Origin: Ruminococcus flavefaciens
GTDB taxonomy: Bacteria; Bacillota; Clostridia; Oscillospirales; Ruminococcaceae
NCBI GenBank assembly: GCA_002310115.1
Contig: DBYI01000121.1
Span: 1-47,633, forward strand
DNA: 47,633 nt
Reading direction: 5' to 3'
Within the stretch, counting starts at the first letter, position 1, and every line of letters begins with the position of its first letter. Below are positions 25,070 through 33,994 of the stretch, piece after piece. The position numbers were made by a program, and so were the translations under genes. Below the pieces are notes generated by a model. It was not told the DNA's origin, did no database searches, and was given only the letters and a program-made list of their open reading frames with translations.

Positions 25070-26362
25070 ATGAAATACACAGCTGAAGATATAAGAAATG
25101 CTTTGGAAAATCATGAATTGACTACATATTATCAACCACAATATGATACGATAAATGGTCAAATGAAAAGCGCAGAAGCTCTTGTTCGCTGGATCAAGCC
25201 TGACGGCACTGTTATTTCGCCATTTTTCTTTATTCCTGTAGCTGAGGAATCAGATCTCATAATGGAGATTGACTGGTATGTTACAGAGCTGGTTTGCAAA
25301 ACCCTGGTAAAACAGAACATGATGCCTCAGTTTCCGATATCTGTAAATTTTTCTCGTCGACATATTCAAGAAGAATTATTTGCGGAAAAGCTATCGGCTC
25401 TTGTAGACAAATATGATCTCCTACATCCGCTTATAGAAGTTGAAATAACTGAATCTGCCATGATTGGCGATGAAGAAAAAATACTGGAATGGATTGTGTC
25501 TATAAGGAACGCAGGTTTTAAAGTTGCCATTGATGATTTCGGAAGTGGTCTATCCTCACTTCAGTTTGTTAAGGACGTTCCTGCAGATGTTCTTAAAATT
25601 GACAAATCACTTCTTAGCCGTAACTGTGAAGATGAAAAGGAACGTATTGTTTTGGAAAGTATTTTTACATTTGCTCATCGTTTGAATATAAACACAGTAG
25701 CAGAAGGAGTTGAAACAAAGGAACAGCTTGGATTCCTCAGAAGCTGTGACTGCAACAGGATACAAGGCTATCTGTATGCTCGTCCTATGCCAGAAGAGGA
25801 ATATCTAAAACTTTGTTATGAACATAAAGTCGTTGAGGAAGCAACGGATATACTTCAGTCTCAAAGTGCAGCAGGCACAATGAATCTTCTTATAAATGCC
25901 ATATTTCGTAAATATCCACTTGTCATTTTTATAAATCTTACAAGGAACTCTTTCTATATGATGGCATATGATAATTTTACGACAACCTCATGCCCTTCCG
26001 CCGGAATTTTTGACGAACTTATAGTTCACGGTGCAAGCACTATGCATCCTGATGACAGGGAAATATTTGATACAACTTTTAATAGAACAAAGCTTATCGA
26101 GGACTATTATTCTGGAATTCAGACGGAGCGACTTGTAACACGTCAGCTCGGAGATGACGGAATATATAGACGAGTCGAGATAGTTGATTATTTTGTAAAA
26201 AGCAATTATTCAGAAGATATTATTGCTATAACGCTCTGTGAGAATTTGCCTGATGAACAGGAAACTATTGATGAAATAGAAGCTGATATCAAGAAATTAA
26301 GCGAATTGAATGTGACTGATATCATGACAATAATAAAAAAACATCTCATTATGAATAATTAA
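25070..26362 (+). CDS. EAL-domain c-di-GMP phosphodiesterase with C-terminal PAS-like domain
   Basis: 430 aa, start after GAAGGGACGG. The EAL domain (about 5-250) comes first and keeps AEALVRW, SVNFS, EITES, DDFGSG, LKIDKS, AEGVE and QGY, so it should be active. Residues 265-400 resemble a PAS fold (PLVIFINLTRNSFYMMAYDN). A C-terminal sensor order is less common than N-terminal sensing. No membrane segments. It is followed by a frameshifted diguanylate cyclase gene in the same direction, so a make/break pair of c-di-GMP enzymes once stood here. Confidence 0.9.
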   Translation: MKYTAEDIRNALENHELTTYYQPQYDTINGQMKSAEALVRWIKPDGTVISPFFFIPVAEESDLIMEIDWYVTELVCKTLVKQNMMPQFPISVNFSRRHIQEELFAEKLSALVDKYDLLHPLIEVEITESAMIGDEEKILEWIVSIRNAGFKVAIDDFGSGLSSLQFVKDVPADVLKIDKSLLSRNCEDEKERIVLESIFTFAHRLNINTVAEGVETKEQLGFLRSCDCNRIQGYLYARPMPEEEYLKLCYEHKVVEEATDILQSQSAAGTMNLLINAIFRKYPLVIFINLTRNSFYMMAYDNFTTTSCPSAGIFDELIVHGASTMHPDDREIFDTTFNRTKLIEDYYSGIQTERLVTRQLGDDGIYRRVEIVDYFVKSNYSEDIIAITLCENLPDEQETIDEIEADIKKLSELNVTDIMTIIKKHLIMNN

Positions 26363-26400
26363 CGATAGAAGATAATGTGTCAAAGAAATTATGTGATCAT

Positions 26401-26426
26401 ACAACTGTGTTTATTATACCAGTTGT
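26401..26426. promoter_or_regulatory. Inverted repeat between EAL and cyclase genes
   Basis: ACAACTG (26401-26407) and CAGTTGT (26420-26426) enclose TATTATACC, a -10-like sequence. It may be an operator for the downstream gene. Confidence 0.3.
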
Positions 26427-26459
26427 AAGCGGATAAAAGACAGAAAGGGGGGATTGTAA

Positions 26460-27490
26460 TTGCGGAAAAACACTACTACTTCAGCACTATTCAATAAAAT
26501 GGGACAAAACAGAAATACTATTTTTCTTGTTATGTGTCTTATGGTGCATTTTGGATATTTTTCCGTGTTTGTAATCATGGGTGTAATACCTTTGGCTATT
26601 ATAAATGCAATAAGCTCCGTTTTTTATATCCTTTTTCTTTTATTCTCCAAAGACAGGGAAAATCTGAGAAGGCAACGGTTTTTGCTTATTTTGAAATAAT
26701 AATATTCGCAACTATATGCGAGTTATTTACTAGAAACACTTTTGGCTTCATTTATTATGTGATTGGTATGGTGCCTGTCATCTTCTATCTTTGTCCGTCA
26801 TACGGTAACAAACGATTTGTGTTTCAGATAATAGGAGTAATATCTGCGCTGATGATATATCATACTCAGATATTAATACCTGAAAACTTTTTTCCACAAT
26901 TATTTGAAGATCTTTTGCCTTATTCGAGAATCTTTAATTTTGTTAATCTCCTGATAACCCTATTTACAATATTATATACTTCTATATTTTATACGTTTGA
27001 ACTTGATATGATAAAAAAAGAACTTGATTATAGTTCTACACACGACCCGCTAACCGGACTTTATAACAGAAGATTCCTATATGATACAATTGTCAAGGGA
27101 GAAGAAGCTCAGATAAGTATTATACTTTTGGATATTGATAATTTTAAGAAGATCAACGACCGTTTTGGTCATGACAAAGGTGATGAGATATTAATACAGC
27201 TTTCTTCTTGCATTCAGGAAGAAAAAGAATACGTTTTTTATCCCGTCAGATGGGGCGGTGAAGAATTTATAGTTTATTACAAGAATGTAACTATTGATTC
27301 AGCATATGAGCGTGCAAAATATCTGTGTCAATTGATTTCTGAAAAGATAGTTCTTCCGGATAATACTCCTGTTACTGTTACAGCAGGACTTTCTTCTGGA
27401 AATCAGTCAGAATTTGATGCTGTTTTGAAAAAAGCTGACGAGAAGCTTTATTACGGAAAAAACAACGGTAAAAATCAAGTTGTGATTTAG
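26460..27490 (+). pseudogene. Membrane diguanylate cyclase (GGEEF) interrupted by a frameshift
   Basis: The ATG at 26460 follows AAAGGGGGG and starts a membrane-spanning frame (TIFLVMCLMVHFGYFSVFVI) that stops at 26697-26699. The -1 frame, open from 26534, continues the same protein with more membrane segments and an intact GGDEF domain (RWGGEEF, DIDNFKKINDRFGHDKGD, ADEKLYYGKNNGK). The switch lies between about 26640 and 26695. Together they match the layout of the intact cyclase at 42139. Explanations: a recent inactivating indel, a sequencing error, or programmed -1 shifting at GTTTTTG (26679-26685). No RxxD inhibitory site is seen. Confidence 0.8.
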
Positions 27491-27520
27491 ATAAGATTTC
27501 TTTAATTTTTCTACAATAAG

Positions 27521-27545
27521 AGCACTACAAATAGGAGTGCTTTTC
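27521..27545 (+). terminator. Terminator
   Basis: AGCACT pairs with AGTGCT, followed by TTTTCTCTTT. Confidence 0.65.
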
Positions 27546-27704
27546 TCTTTGACTTTTTCACCATCATTTCTACAATTATCATTTCATCTTTGAGTGAAAG
27601 ATAAATTTCACTTATATTAACCCAATACGTTTTAGTGTTAGTTTTCGAAACTCTTTTTCTGAAGTTTTCATTTCTTCGATTTTTTGGAAATAATGTTTTA
27701 TAAT

Positions 27705-27746
27705 TGTCAGCAAAGCATCTCTTAGTGTCAGCAAAGCATCTCTTAG
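27705..27746. repeat. Perfect tandem 21-nt duplication
   Basis: TGTCAGCAAAGCATCTCTTA plus G occurs twice head to tail (27705-27725 and 27726-27746). The second copy ends 4 nt before the -35 hexamer of the CPBP gene. It could be a duplicated activator or repressor site. Confidence 0.85.
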
Positions 27747-27750
27747 GATA

Positions 27751-27777
27751 TTGACATGTTATAAATTTGTATATATA
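27751..27777 (+). promoter_or_regulatory. Promoter of the CPBP/DUF4003 operon
   Basis: TTGACA (27751-27756) and TATAAT (27772-27777) with a short 15-nt spacer; the short spacing suggests activator dependence. A TAATAA at 17 nt is an alternative. Confidence 0.55.
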
Positions 27778-27812
27778 ATAAGGTATTATATATATCGAAA
27801 GGACTAAGAGAG

Positions 27813-28694
27813 ATGAAATTAAAAAGAGATGGTGACCATGAGCCTTACGGTACAAGCGGCAATAAAGCCGTAATAAAGGTGATCCTTGCATTGGTATTTG
27901 CTGTTGTATCAATAGTGGGAGCGATATTGTTAGCAATGCTTATAAACAATGTTACGGGCTGGAATTTGAATATTATTGAATTCCTGGGCCGATGCATTAT
28001 TTCAGTAACAGCCTTCATATTCCTTGGCGGAATATCATGGCTTCGTTTTGACAAAGAAGCAATCAAAAAGACATGGAAATTTGTACTGCCGCTTGTCTTG
28101 ATAAATACTGTATTGGGCGTATTGCTTGCATTAAGCGGTTTTATGTCAAAGGATGCGAATGCAGGTATCAGTATTGATGGTATGAAACAGATACCATATA
28201 ACACATTGCTTATGGCACTTGTCGGTATCAATGAAGAAGCAATCTTTCGTGGACTTCTTCTTGGCGGTTTGCTTCTATGGTTCGGAAAGAAGAAAAACGG
28301 TGTACTTTTGGCTGCTGTAATATCTTCGATAGTATTCGGTCTTATTCATGTTGTGTTTGATCTTGATTTTTCAAATATCAGCACAATCCTTTCAGGAATG
28401 ATGAAAATCCTGGAGACAACTATGTTTGCAATTGTCTGGTGTTATTGTATTCTGAAGTATAAAAACCTCATAGGCGCCATAACTGCACATGCATTCTTCG
28501 ACTGGATTGTCGTAGTCGGAACATTACTTAGCGGTTCAGGGATGTCTACGAACTATGTAACAGATGATCCAAAGAAGGCTATCTTTCAATGTGTATTTTT
28601 CGGATTAATTGCGTTACTGTACCTTCCACGCACAATCAAGGCAGTCAAGGGTATAAAAGCATTAGGACCGATAAGCGGACCTTTTGCGGAATAA
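27813..28694 (+). CDS. CPBP family intramembrane metalloprotease
   Basis: 293 aa, about eight membrane segments. The Abi/CAAX signature motifs are present: NEEAIFRGLLLGG (EExxxR), FGLIHVVFDL (His) and HAFFDWIVV (HxxxD). This family cleaves prenylated or membrane proteins, and in Firmicutes is linked to bacteriocin processing or immunity. The ribosome site is weak (AAAGGA too far, AAGAGAG close). It probably forms an operon with the DUF4003 gene 22 nt downstream. Confidence 0.87.
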   Translation: MKLKRDGDHEPYGTSGNKAVIKVILALVFAVVSIVGAILLAMLINNVTGWNLNIIEFLGRCIISVTAFIFLGGISWLRFDKEAIKKTWKFVLPLVLINTVLGVLLALSGFMSKDANAGISIDGMKQIPYNTLLMALVGINEEAIFRGLLLGGLLLWFGKKKNGVLLAAVISSIVFGLIHVVFDLDFSNISTILSGMMKILETTMFAIVWCYCILKYKNLIGAITAHAFFDWIVVVGTLLSGSGMSTNYVTDDPKKAIFQCVFFGLIALLYLPRTIKAVKGIKALGPISGPFAE

Positions 28695-28716
28695 AATATA
28701 ATAACAGGAGGAACAT

Positions 28717-29790
28717 ATGACTGAGAGATTAAGAAACAAATGTGATCTTTTTTTGAGGAATCGTAATACCGTTTCCAAGAAGTTTAAGTTTGAAAAAGAT
28801 ATGATGAGCATAGCGGCAGGACTGATATTTACAGGTGCTGATAAAGAAACCGATATAGAGAAACTGAATGAATGCCGTAAAATTCTCAATAAGCATACAG
28901 GATTTTTTTCAGAATACAGAGATGCTGTGAAATTAGCTCTGCTCAGTGAAATGGCATTGTCCGAAAATCCCGAACAGTATATCGATGATGTCAAGGCGGT
29001 ATACCGTAAACTGCATAAGGGAAAGTTCAAGGACAATTCTTACATGGTTCTTGCAGCAATGTTGACCTGTGACCTTGGAAAACAGGAGGGGGCTGAAGAG
29101 ATTGTTGAAAAGCATAACGAGATTATGAAGCAAATGGAAAAGCAACACCCGATACTTACAAATTCCGAGGATATTTCTTATGTGATACTCCTCGCACTAT
29201 CTGGACGATCTGTTAATTCCATAATCAGCGATATGAATGAATGTTTTGATTATCTCAGGAAAACCTGCAAGATTAAAGCAGGGCCTGATTCTGTGCAGGG
29301 ACTCAGCGAAATACTTGTGCTGACAGATGGGAATATCAGGGAAAAATGCGACAAAGTCATCAGTATTTATGACTTATTAAAGGACAACAAAGCTGATATA
29401 AAGGGCGGATATGCTTTTTCGGCCCTCGGAGCATTGATCGGTATTGATGAATCCCCTGAAGTAATTGCGCGTGAGATCATAGAAGCTGATGCTTTTCTTG
29501 ACGGCTGCAAGGGCTTTGATGAAAAATCAGTGGATAAAAATCAGAGACTTATGTTTGCTGTAATGCTTGTAGCAGAAAGCTTCGGAATGACTTCTTCTGT
29601 GGTAAACAATACATTCATCAACAATGCATTAGGAATAATAAAAGCAAAACAGATTGCAACTATGATAACTATCATATCGAATGTTCTGCCGCCTGTTCTG
29701 GGAGCCATTGTAGATAATGCTTCTGAAAAAAATGATAATAGTGAAACAACGGAGGCAGAGCAGGAATCTACGGAAGTTGATGATAATTAA
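28717..29790 (+). CDS. DUF4003 family protein, paralogue of 11461-12438
   Basis: 357 aa after AGGAGG. Aligns end to end with the protein at 11461: QHPILTNSEDISYVILLALS matches HPILTSSEDNVMAGFMAFSG, and SVDKNQRLMFAVMLVAESF matches LSLDKKTRLMHAAMLTADLY. Mostly helical, with a hydrophobic segment near 300-330 and an acidic tail (TEAEQESTEVDDN). Function unknown. Pairing with a membrane protease gives a different context from its paralogue. Confidence 0.8.
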   Translation: MTERLRNKCDLFLRNRNTVSKKFKFEKDMMSIAAGLIFTGADKETDIEKLNECRKILNKHTGFFSEYRDAVKLALLSEMALSENPEQYIDDVKAVYRKLHKGKFKDNSYMVLAAMLTCDLGKQEGAEEIVEKHNEIMKQMEKQHPILTNSEDISYVILLALSGRSVNSIISDMNECFDYLRKTCKIKAGPDSVQGLSEILVLTDGNIREKCDKVISIYDLLKDNKADIKGGYAFSALGALIGIDESPEVIAREIIEADAFLDGCKGFDEKSVDKNQRLMFAVMLVAESFGMTSSVVNNTFINNALGIIKAKQIATMITIISNVLPPVLGAIVDNASEKNDNSETTEAEQESTEVDDN

Positions 29791-29871
29791 TAATGCAAAA
29801 ACATTTTATATGTTACAAGCTCGCGTTATTATTCATGGCCTGGTAAAAAGCCATGTTGAAAGGAAAATAGT

Positions 29872-29918
29872 AAATGAAAAAATCCGAAAAACATAGGCTT
29901 TTTCGGATTTTTTCATTT
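29872..29918. terminator. Perfect 20-bp bidirectional terminator
   Basis: Bases 29872-29891 are fully complementary to 29899-29918 around CATAGGC, with A and T runs on the two sides. It ends the DUF4003 operon and can end minus-strand transcripts from the small membrane genes. A 26-codon frame (ATG 29874, site AAAGGAAAATAGTA) overlaps it and is probably incidental. Confidence 0.85.
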
Positions 29919-29954
29919 ATAAATATGTTGTTATGTAATATAACGTCAACGTAA

Positions 29955-30143
29955 CTACATTAATAAAGTGGAGTTCTGATAATGGCAATTATCATACAAT
30001 TCGACAAAAGCATTGTCAGTAAACTCGGAAGAGAGCGGTTTATTAAACGATGATGATAAGACTATTAATAATATGACTAAACCACCAGCAATGATAAGTG
30101 TTGTTATATTTAAAGCACTACGTTTACCAAAGAGAGGTTTCAT
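29955..30143 (-). CDS. Possible 62-aa single-pass membrane protein
   Basis: Basic N terminus (MKPLFGKRSALN), one membrane segment (ITTLIIAGGLVILLIVLSSS) and a short outer tail. The ribosome site is weak (AAAAGAAA). It lies 77 nt downstream of two other small membrane genes on the same strand and may belong to them. Confidence 0.4.
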   Translation of the reverse strand: MKPLFGKRSALNITTLIIAGGLVILLIVLSSSFNKPLSSEFTDNAFVELYDNCHYQNSTLLM

Positions 30144-30220
30144 TAATTGTTTCTTTTATCAAGATATATCCCTTTTATATGTTTCTATAGAAGACATTAC
30201 TTATTGATACACTAAGTGGT

Positions 30221-30625
30221 TTATTTAATATCAAGAGAAATAGTTTTTTCAATATACTCACTGGTTTCATTCATTTTATACTTCATATCCAATGTTTTGG
30301 TATCTGAATCATATTTTAATATAAGTCCATCAGCTTTTGAAAGGGAGTATCCAGAATCAATACAATAAAGTGTATCAGGTATTTTTTTGTATATGTAATT
30401 GTTGATTTTTATACATAAGCAACCTCGATTTTCCATTAATGCATTATATTCATAAATATATAAATAATCTTCATCAGTTAGTTCTTCTAGACTTATTATA
30501 TAATATTTCTCATTATTGATTAATTGTTTTCTCATTTCATAGATTATAAAAGAAAATATTATGGAGATAAATAATAATATACATATTACTAAAAAAAACA
30601 TCAAAAATTTGTTATACGAACTCAT
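30221..30625 (-). CDS. Small membrane-anchored protein, unknown
   Basis: 134 aa: one N-terminal membrane helix (FLMFFLVICILLFISIIFSF) and an outer domain of about 95 residues ending KTISLDIK. No clear ribosome site; its start overlaps the end of the upstream gene by 14 nt, suggesting translational coupling. The AT content is higher than its neighbours. No family recognised. Confidence 0.6.
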   Translation of the reverse strand: MSSYNKFLMFFLVICILLFISIIFSFIIYEMRKQLINNEKYYIISLEELTDEDYLYIYEYNALMENRGCLCIKINNYIYKKIPDTLYCIDSGYSLSKADGLILKYDSDTKTLDMKYKMNETSEYIEKTISLDIK

Positions 30626-30806
30626 TTTTTTTATTATACTCAGTATAATTAGAAAAACAATAGAGAATAAAATACCATAAACAACAAATCGGGTACGCTA
30701 AGTAAAGTCCTTTAATAATATAGATTCTTCCTAAGAAAAAACATAATATAAAGCTGACAATATTTAGTAATAATACTACGATAATAATCTTTTTAATTAT
30801 ATTCAT
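30612..30806 (-). CDS. Small two-segment membrane protein, unknown
   Basis: 64 aa from the ATG at 30806 (AGGAGGT 5 nt upstream; a TTG one codon earlier is less likely). Two hydrophobic segments (IIIVVLLLNIVSFILCFFLG and LAYPICCLWYFILYCF). It overlaps the next gene by 14 nt, forming a two-gene unit divergent from the lipoprotein gene. Confidence 0.6.
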   Translation of the reverse strand: MNIIKKIIIVVLLLNIVSFILCFFLGRIYIIKGLYLAYPICCLWYFILYCFSNYTEYNKKNEFV

Positions 30807-30892
30807 CAAAACCTCCTAATACTATTATTCGTAGTTTATTTTATACAGTATACAAATTCAATTCATTATGATATACCCTAAGGTGTTTTTTA

Positions 30893-30921
30893 TTGACTTC
30901 ACAGTAGTTTTATGCTATACT
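30893..30921 (+). promoter_or_regulatory. Promoter of the lipoprotein gene
   Basis: TTGACT (30893-30898), a 17-nt spacer, TATACT (30916-30921). Confidence 0.7.
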
Positions 30922-31001
30922 AAATGCGCTTTAAATAATAACTTACACTGCATACAGGAACAGATAGCTACATGCTACATATGAAATAAAGGAGAATAAA
31001 C

Positions 31002-32159
31002 ATGAAATACAAGCACTACTTTGCTGTCATAACAGCTGTTGCATTCTTACTCACAGGTTGTCAGCATACACAGATTGCCGCTCCTGAGCAGAACGGCATA
31101 TCACAGACTACTGCACCAGAACAAGACAGCACCACACAGACATTGACAGAGATTCAGCCGCCTACAACAGATAATACTCCTCTGTCGAATATTGTCCAAA
31201 GTGATCAGATCAAGCTGCCTGATGATATTTTAAGCTTCATACAGGCAGAACGAACAGAAGACGGATTTGGCTGCATTGCCTACAATCTGCATAGGCAGCT
31301 GACTTATCTTCATATAAACGAGGATATGCAGACATCAGAAGCGTTTATGCTTAAATCACCGTCAGATCAGGAAAAATATTACAGTAATAGATATCAATGG
31401 TTTGCCATTGAAGAAGATGGAATCTGGGCAATTGTCAACAATGAGGGCCATGAGGAAATCGAGCCCTATCTCCTCTGTCACTATGCCAAAAACGGTGAAT
31501 TAATATCCGCTATCCCTGCAAACGAGCTTCAGGATTACATGATGTCGGATTACAGACTTGGCGGTGATTTTGAATCTGTGGGTGATGTGTTGTATCTGAC
31601 ACTGTATGACGGCAAAGTATTGCAGATTGACAAAGAAACAGCAAAAGTTTCTGTCGTATCGGAACTGAACAAGGAGGATGACTCCTACGATGTGAAATAC
31701 CTCTGCTTTGACCGTGATGACAAACCGATTCTGCTTCGGGAAAAAGTAGAATATGCACCGGGTGCTCACACGATACATGAAGCTGTCGTCTCTGAATTTG
31801 ACCTTGAATCAGGCAGCTGCGGACAGACTATCTATACCACAGGAGATAATTGGGATTCAAAAGAATACTTCTTTATCCTGAAAGGCTGCGGTGAGTACCG
31901 TTTTTTCATTAACACAAGCAGCGAACTGATAGGCATACGAGACGATGGTACACAGGAGTTACTCATTGACCTTGATGCCTCTGATCTCGACAGGGATTGT
32001 GGTACACTTGTGGATTGCCTCATGCCTCCGTACTCCACATCAGATATAATGATCATACCCGCCGATGATACACATTTTCTGGGGCATATTATCCATAATC
32101 CGGACTACAAAACATCTGCATATTGTCTGACACGAAAGCATGAATCTGAGATCAGTTAA
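31002..32159 (+). CDS. Lipoprotein, probable beta-propeller-like, unknown function
   Basis: 385 aa after AAAGGAGAA. N terminus MKYKHYFAVITAVAFLLTGC ends in a lipobox (LLTGC), so it is exported and lipid-anchored. A Gln/Thr/Pro-rich spacer (about 25-70) leads to a domain with repeated acidic beta-hairpin motifs (LYLTLYDGKVLQIDKETAKV, then CFDRDDKPILL) that look like propeller blades. Substrate unknown. Confidence 0.75.
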   Translation: MKYKHYFAVITAVAFLLTGCQHTQIAAPEQNGISQTTAPEQDSTTQTLTEIQPPTTDNTPLSNIVQSDQIKLPDDILSFIQAERTEDGFGCIAYNLHRQLTYLHINEDMQTSEAFMLKSPSDQEKYYSNRYQWFAIEEDGIWAIVNNEGHEEIEPYLLCHYAKNGELISAIPANELQDYMMSDYRLGGDFESVGDVLYLTLYDGKVLQIDKETAKVSVVSELNKEDDSYDVKYLCFDRDDKPILLREKVEYAPGAHTIHEAVVSEFDLESGSCGQTIYTTGDNWDSKEYFFILKGCGEYRFFINTSSELIGIRDDGTQELLIDLDASDLDRDCGTLVDCLMPPYSTSDIMIIPADDTHFLGHIIHNPDYKTSAYCLTRKHESEIS

Positions 32160-32233
32160 ATCGAAGTGATAACCTTTCTGTCAGATTTTAAAGTATTGAA
32201 TAAAACTATCAATGTTTACACGAGGTGTTTTAG

Positions 32234-33145
32234 ATGGAAACAAAGATAAAAGAGATATTCAAAAAAATATTCAGTGCAGAAGTAACCAGCATAAAAAAAC
32301 TATCTGGCGGGATTTCTTTTTGCACTTATAAAGTTGTGACAGAAACCGGTAAAGCATATGTATTTAGATACGGAGAAAATTATGAGAATACCGGAGGCAG
32401 ATATATCGATATAGGCCAAACTTTCAGAAGAGAAAAATTCTTTTTTGATACGATATCAAACAAATTAGTACTTTGCGTACCGCACATATATATAGTAGAC
32501 GATTCGCACGAATTGTTTGATTATACATTCGAAATATATGATTATATCGAAGGATGTTCCTTGGAAGAACTTACCTCTGATGTCAATGATGAAGTATATT
32601 ATAAAATAGGTAAAATCATTGCCAGCATTAATAAGATAAAACTTCCTGATGACGGTTTTACAGAAGAAAGTTGGAGCAGTGTATTTTCAAAAAGGCTCAA
32701 TGAGAGATTGAAGCCTTTGGTAAGGGATAACCTAATAAATCAAGACGAAGTAAAACAAATATGTTCATACTATAATTGTTTTAAATTCACCGAAGATAGA
32801 TTCTTTTTGCATTTGGATGTAAGAAAGGGAAACATAATATATAAAGATGGCATAATCGGGTTAATAGATGCAGAAAACGCTGAATTTGGAGATCCTTTAT
32901 TCGAACTGGCAAGGATAGACGTTTATAATGAGATGAAGGAATCGTTTTATAAAGGGTATATGGATGAAATGGGTATCAAAGATATTAATCGTGAATCAAT
33001 ACAATACTGCGGATATGCGCTTGAAGCGCTTGCCTTTTTGACGAATGTTTTTATTCACGAAATAGATGCAGAGAAGGAAATAGTAGAAGATATGAAAAAT
33101 CGAACAATAAAAATGAAGGATAAAATTTTAAGTGCAATTTCCTAA
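32234..33145 (+). CDS. Aminoglycoside/choline kinase-like phosphotransferase
   Basis: 303 aa after CGAGGTG. APH-fold marks: HLDVRKGNIIY (catalytic loop, HxDxxxxN) and LIDAENAEFGDPLFELARI (IDxExxxxGDPxxELA). The family phosphorylates small hydroxylated molecules (aminoglycosides, choline, macrolides). Nothing in the sequence fixes the substrate, so a resistance role should not be assumed. 74 nt after the lipoprotein gene. Confidence 0.8.
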   Translation: METKIKEIFKKIFSAEVTSIKKLSGGISFCTYKVVTETGKAYVFRYGENYENTGGRYIDIGQTFRREKFFFDTISNKLVLCVPHIYIVDDSHELFDYTFEIYDYIEGCSLEELTSDVNDEVYYKIGKIIASINKIKLPDDGFTEESWSSVFSKRLNERLKPLVRDNLINQDEVKQICSYYNCFKFTEDRFFLHLDVRKGNIIYKDGIIGLIDAENAEFGDPLFELARIDVYNEMKESFYKGYMDEMGIKDINRESIQYCGYALEALAFLTNVFIHEIDAEKEIVEDMKNRTIKMKDKILSAIS

Positions 33146-33147
33146 TA

Positions 33148-33445
33148 TGCAAGACTGAACTGGCAAAACAATCGGGAGTATCCCTTCGCTCCATCAAGAT
33201 GTACAAGCAGCGTAAGATTACTATAATACAAGGCAATCTCGGCGAAGGGAAAACAACACTTGTATTGAATCTTGCGGTTATGTTATCAAAATGGCAGAAA
33301 CTGTCTGAGAACTATAACGCAGCTGAACCAATAAATATTATCTATCAGACAGTCGAAGACGGACTCAGTGATTACTGTTAAGCCGAGATTAGTTGCTGCA
33401 AATTCTGATTATAGCAGGATAACAGTTATTGATGAAGTGGAATAA
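33148..33445 (+). pseudogene. HTH fragment fused to an AAA ATPase relic
   Basis: The frame opens without a start as an XRE-type HTH piece (ELAKQSGVSLRSIKMYKQRK) and runs straight into a RecA-like ATPase (ITIIQGNLGEGKTTLVLNLA, Walker A GNLGEGKTT). It stops at 33381; the ATPase then continues in another frame (VKPRLVAANSDYSRITVIDE, Walker B-like) to 33445. The AAA_25/RepA-type ATPase is typical of mobile elements. Deleted junction plus frameshift: nonfunctional. Confidence 0.75.
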
Positions 33446-33447
33446 GA

Positions 33448-33741
33448 CCAGCAAGCAACTCAAACTGGACAAAAGTATACGGCGAAGATAACCCGGAGTT
33501 CGTTGTAAACGCATTCAAGTATGCAAGGCAGTATGCTCCTGAGGATTGTAAGCTTTACCTCAACGATTATAACGAGTATATGAGTGCGAAGACGGATGAT
33601 CTTATAGATATGGCCAAGACAATCATGAAGGAAGGAGACTACATCGACGGTATCGGAATGGAGGCTCATCTTGATTCAAGGTATCCTTCGGCAAGTGAGT
33701 TTGAACAGCTATACATCAATGAAAACTGCTTATTAGTATAG
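33448..33741 (+). pseudogene. Internal fragment of a GH10 xylanase
   Basis: About 97 codons reading NSNWTKVYGEDNPEFVVNAF, then KLYLNDYNEY and DYIDGIGMEAHLDSRYPS, which are GH10 landmarks. The N-terminal half with the acid/base Glu and the C-terminal part with the nucleophile Glu are missing, so it cannot be active. It starts 3 nt after the ATPase relic, so two unrelated relics were joined by deletion. Confidence 0.85.
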
Positions 33742-33994
33742 CTACATCGAAAATCTGTGGTTCAATTAGAACAGATGATAGGCAAGCGTAAGTTTTGGCT
33801 TCTATTTCTTTTATATTTTTTCTGCACCCATGCATTTACCCCTAGTACTCAAAATATTCAAGCACATAATTTATAGCTATTCTATTATTTTTTGCGCGTA
33901 ACTCTTTCTGGTTAATAGAAGAACAAGGTATAATATGTTCATGACATTTTAAACATCCCGAGCTCTTATTCAATATCTTCGCATTGGCTCAAAA

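Noticed and set aside
26679..26685. Programmed -1 frameshift as the preferred explanation for the split cyclase
   Set aside because: GTTTTTG is a poor slippery heptamer and no downstream stimulatory structure is obvious; mutation or sequencing error is simpler, so it is kept only as an alternative.
27705..27746. CRISPR-like repeat
   Set aside because: Only two directly adjacent copies with no spacer between them and no cas genes.
27511..27936. 141-codon minus-strand frame over the 21-nt repeats
   Set aside because: No ribosome site; runs antisense into the CPBP gene and through its promoter.
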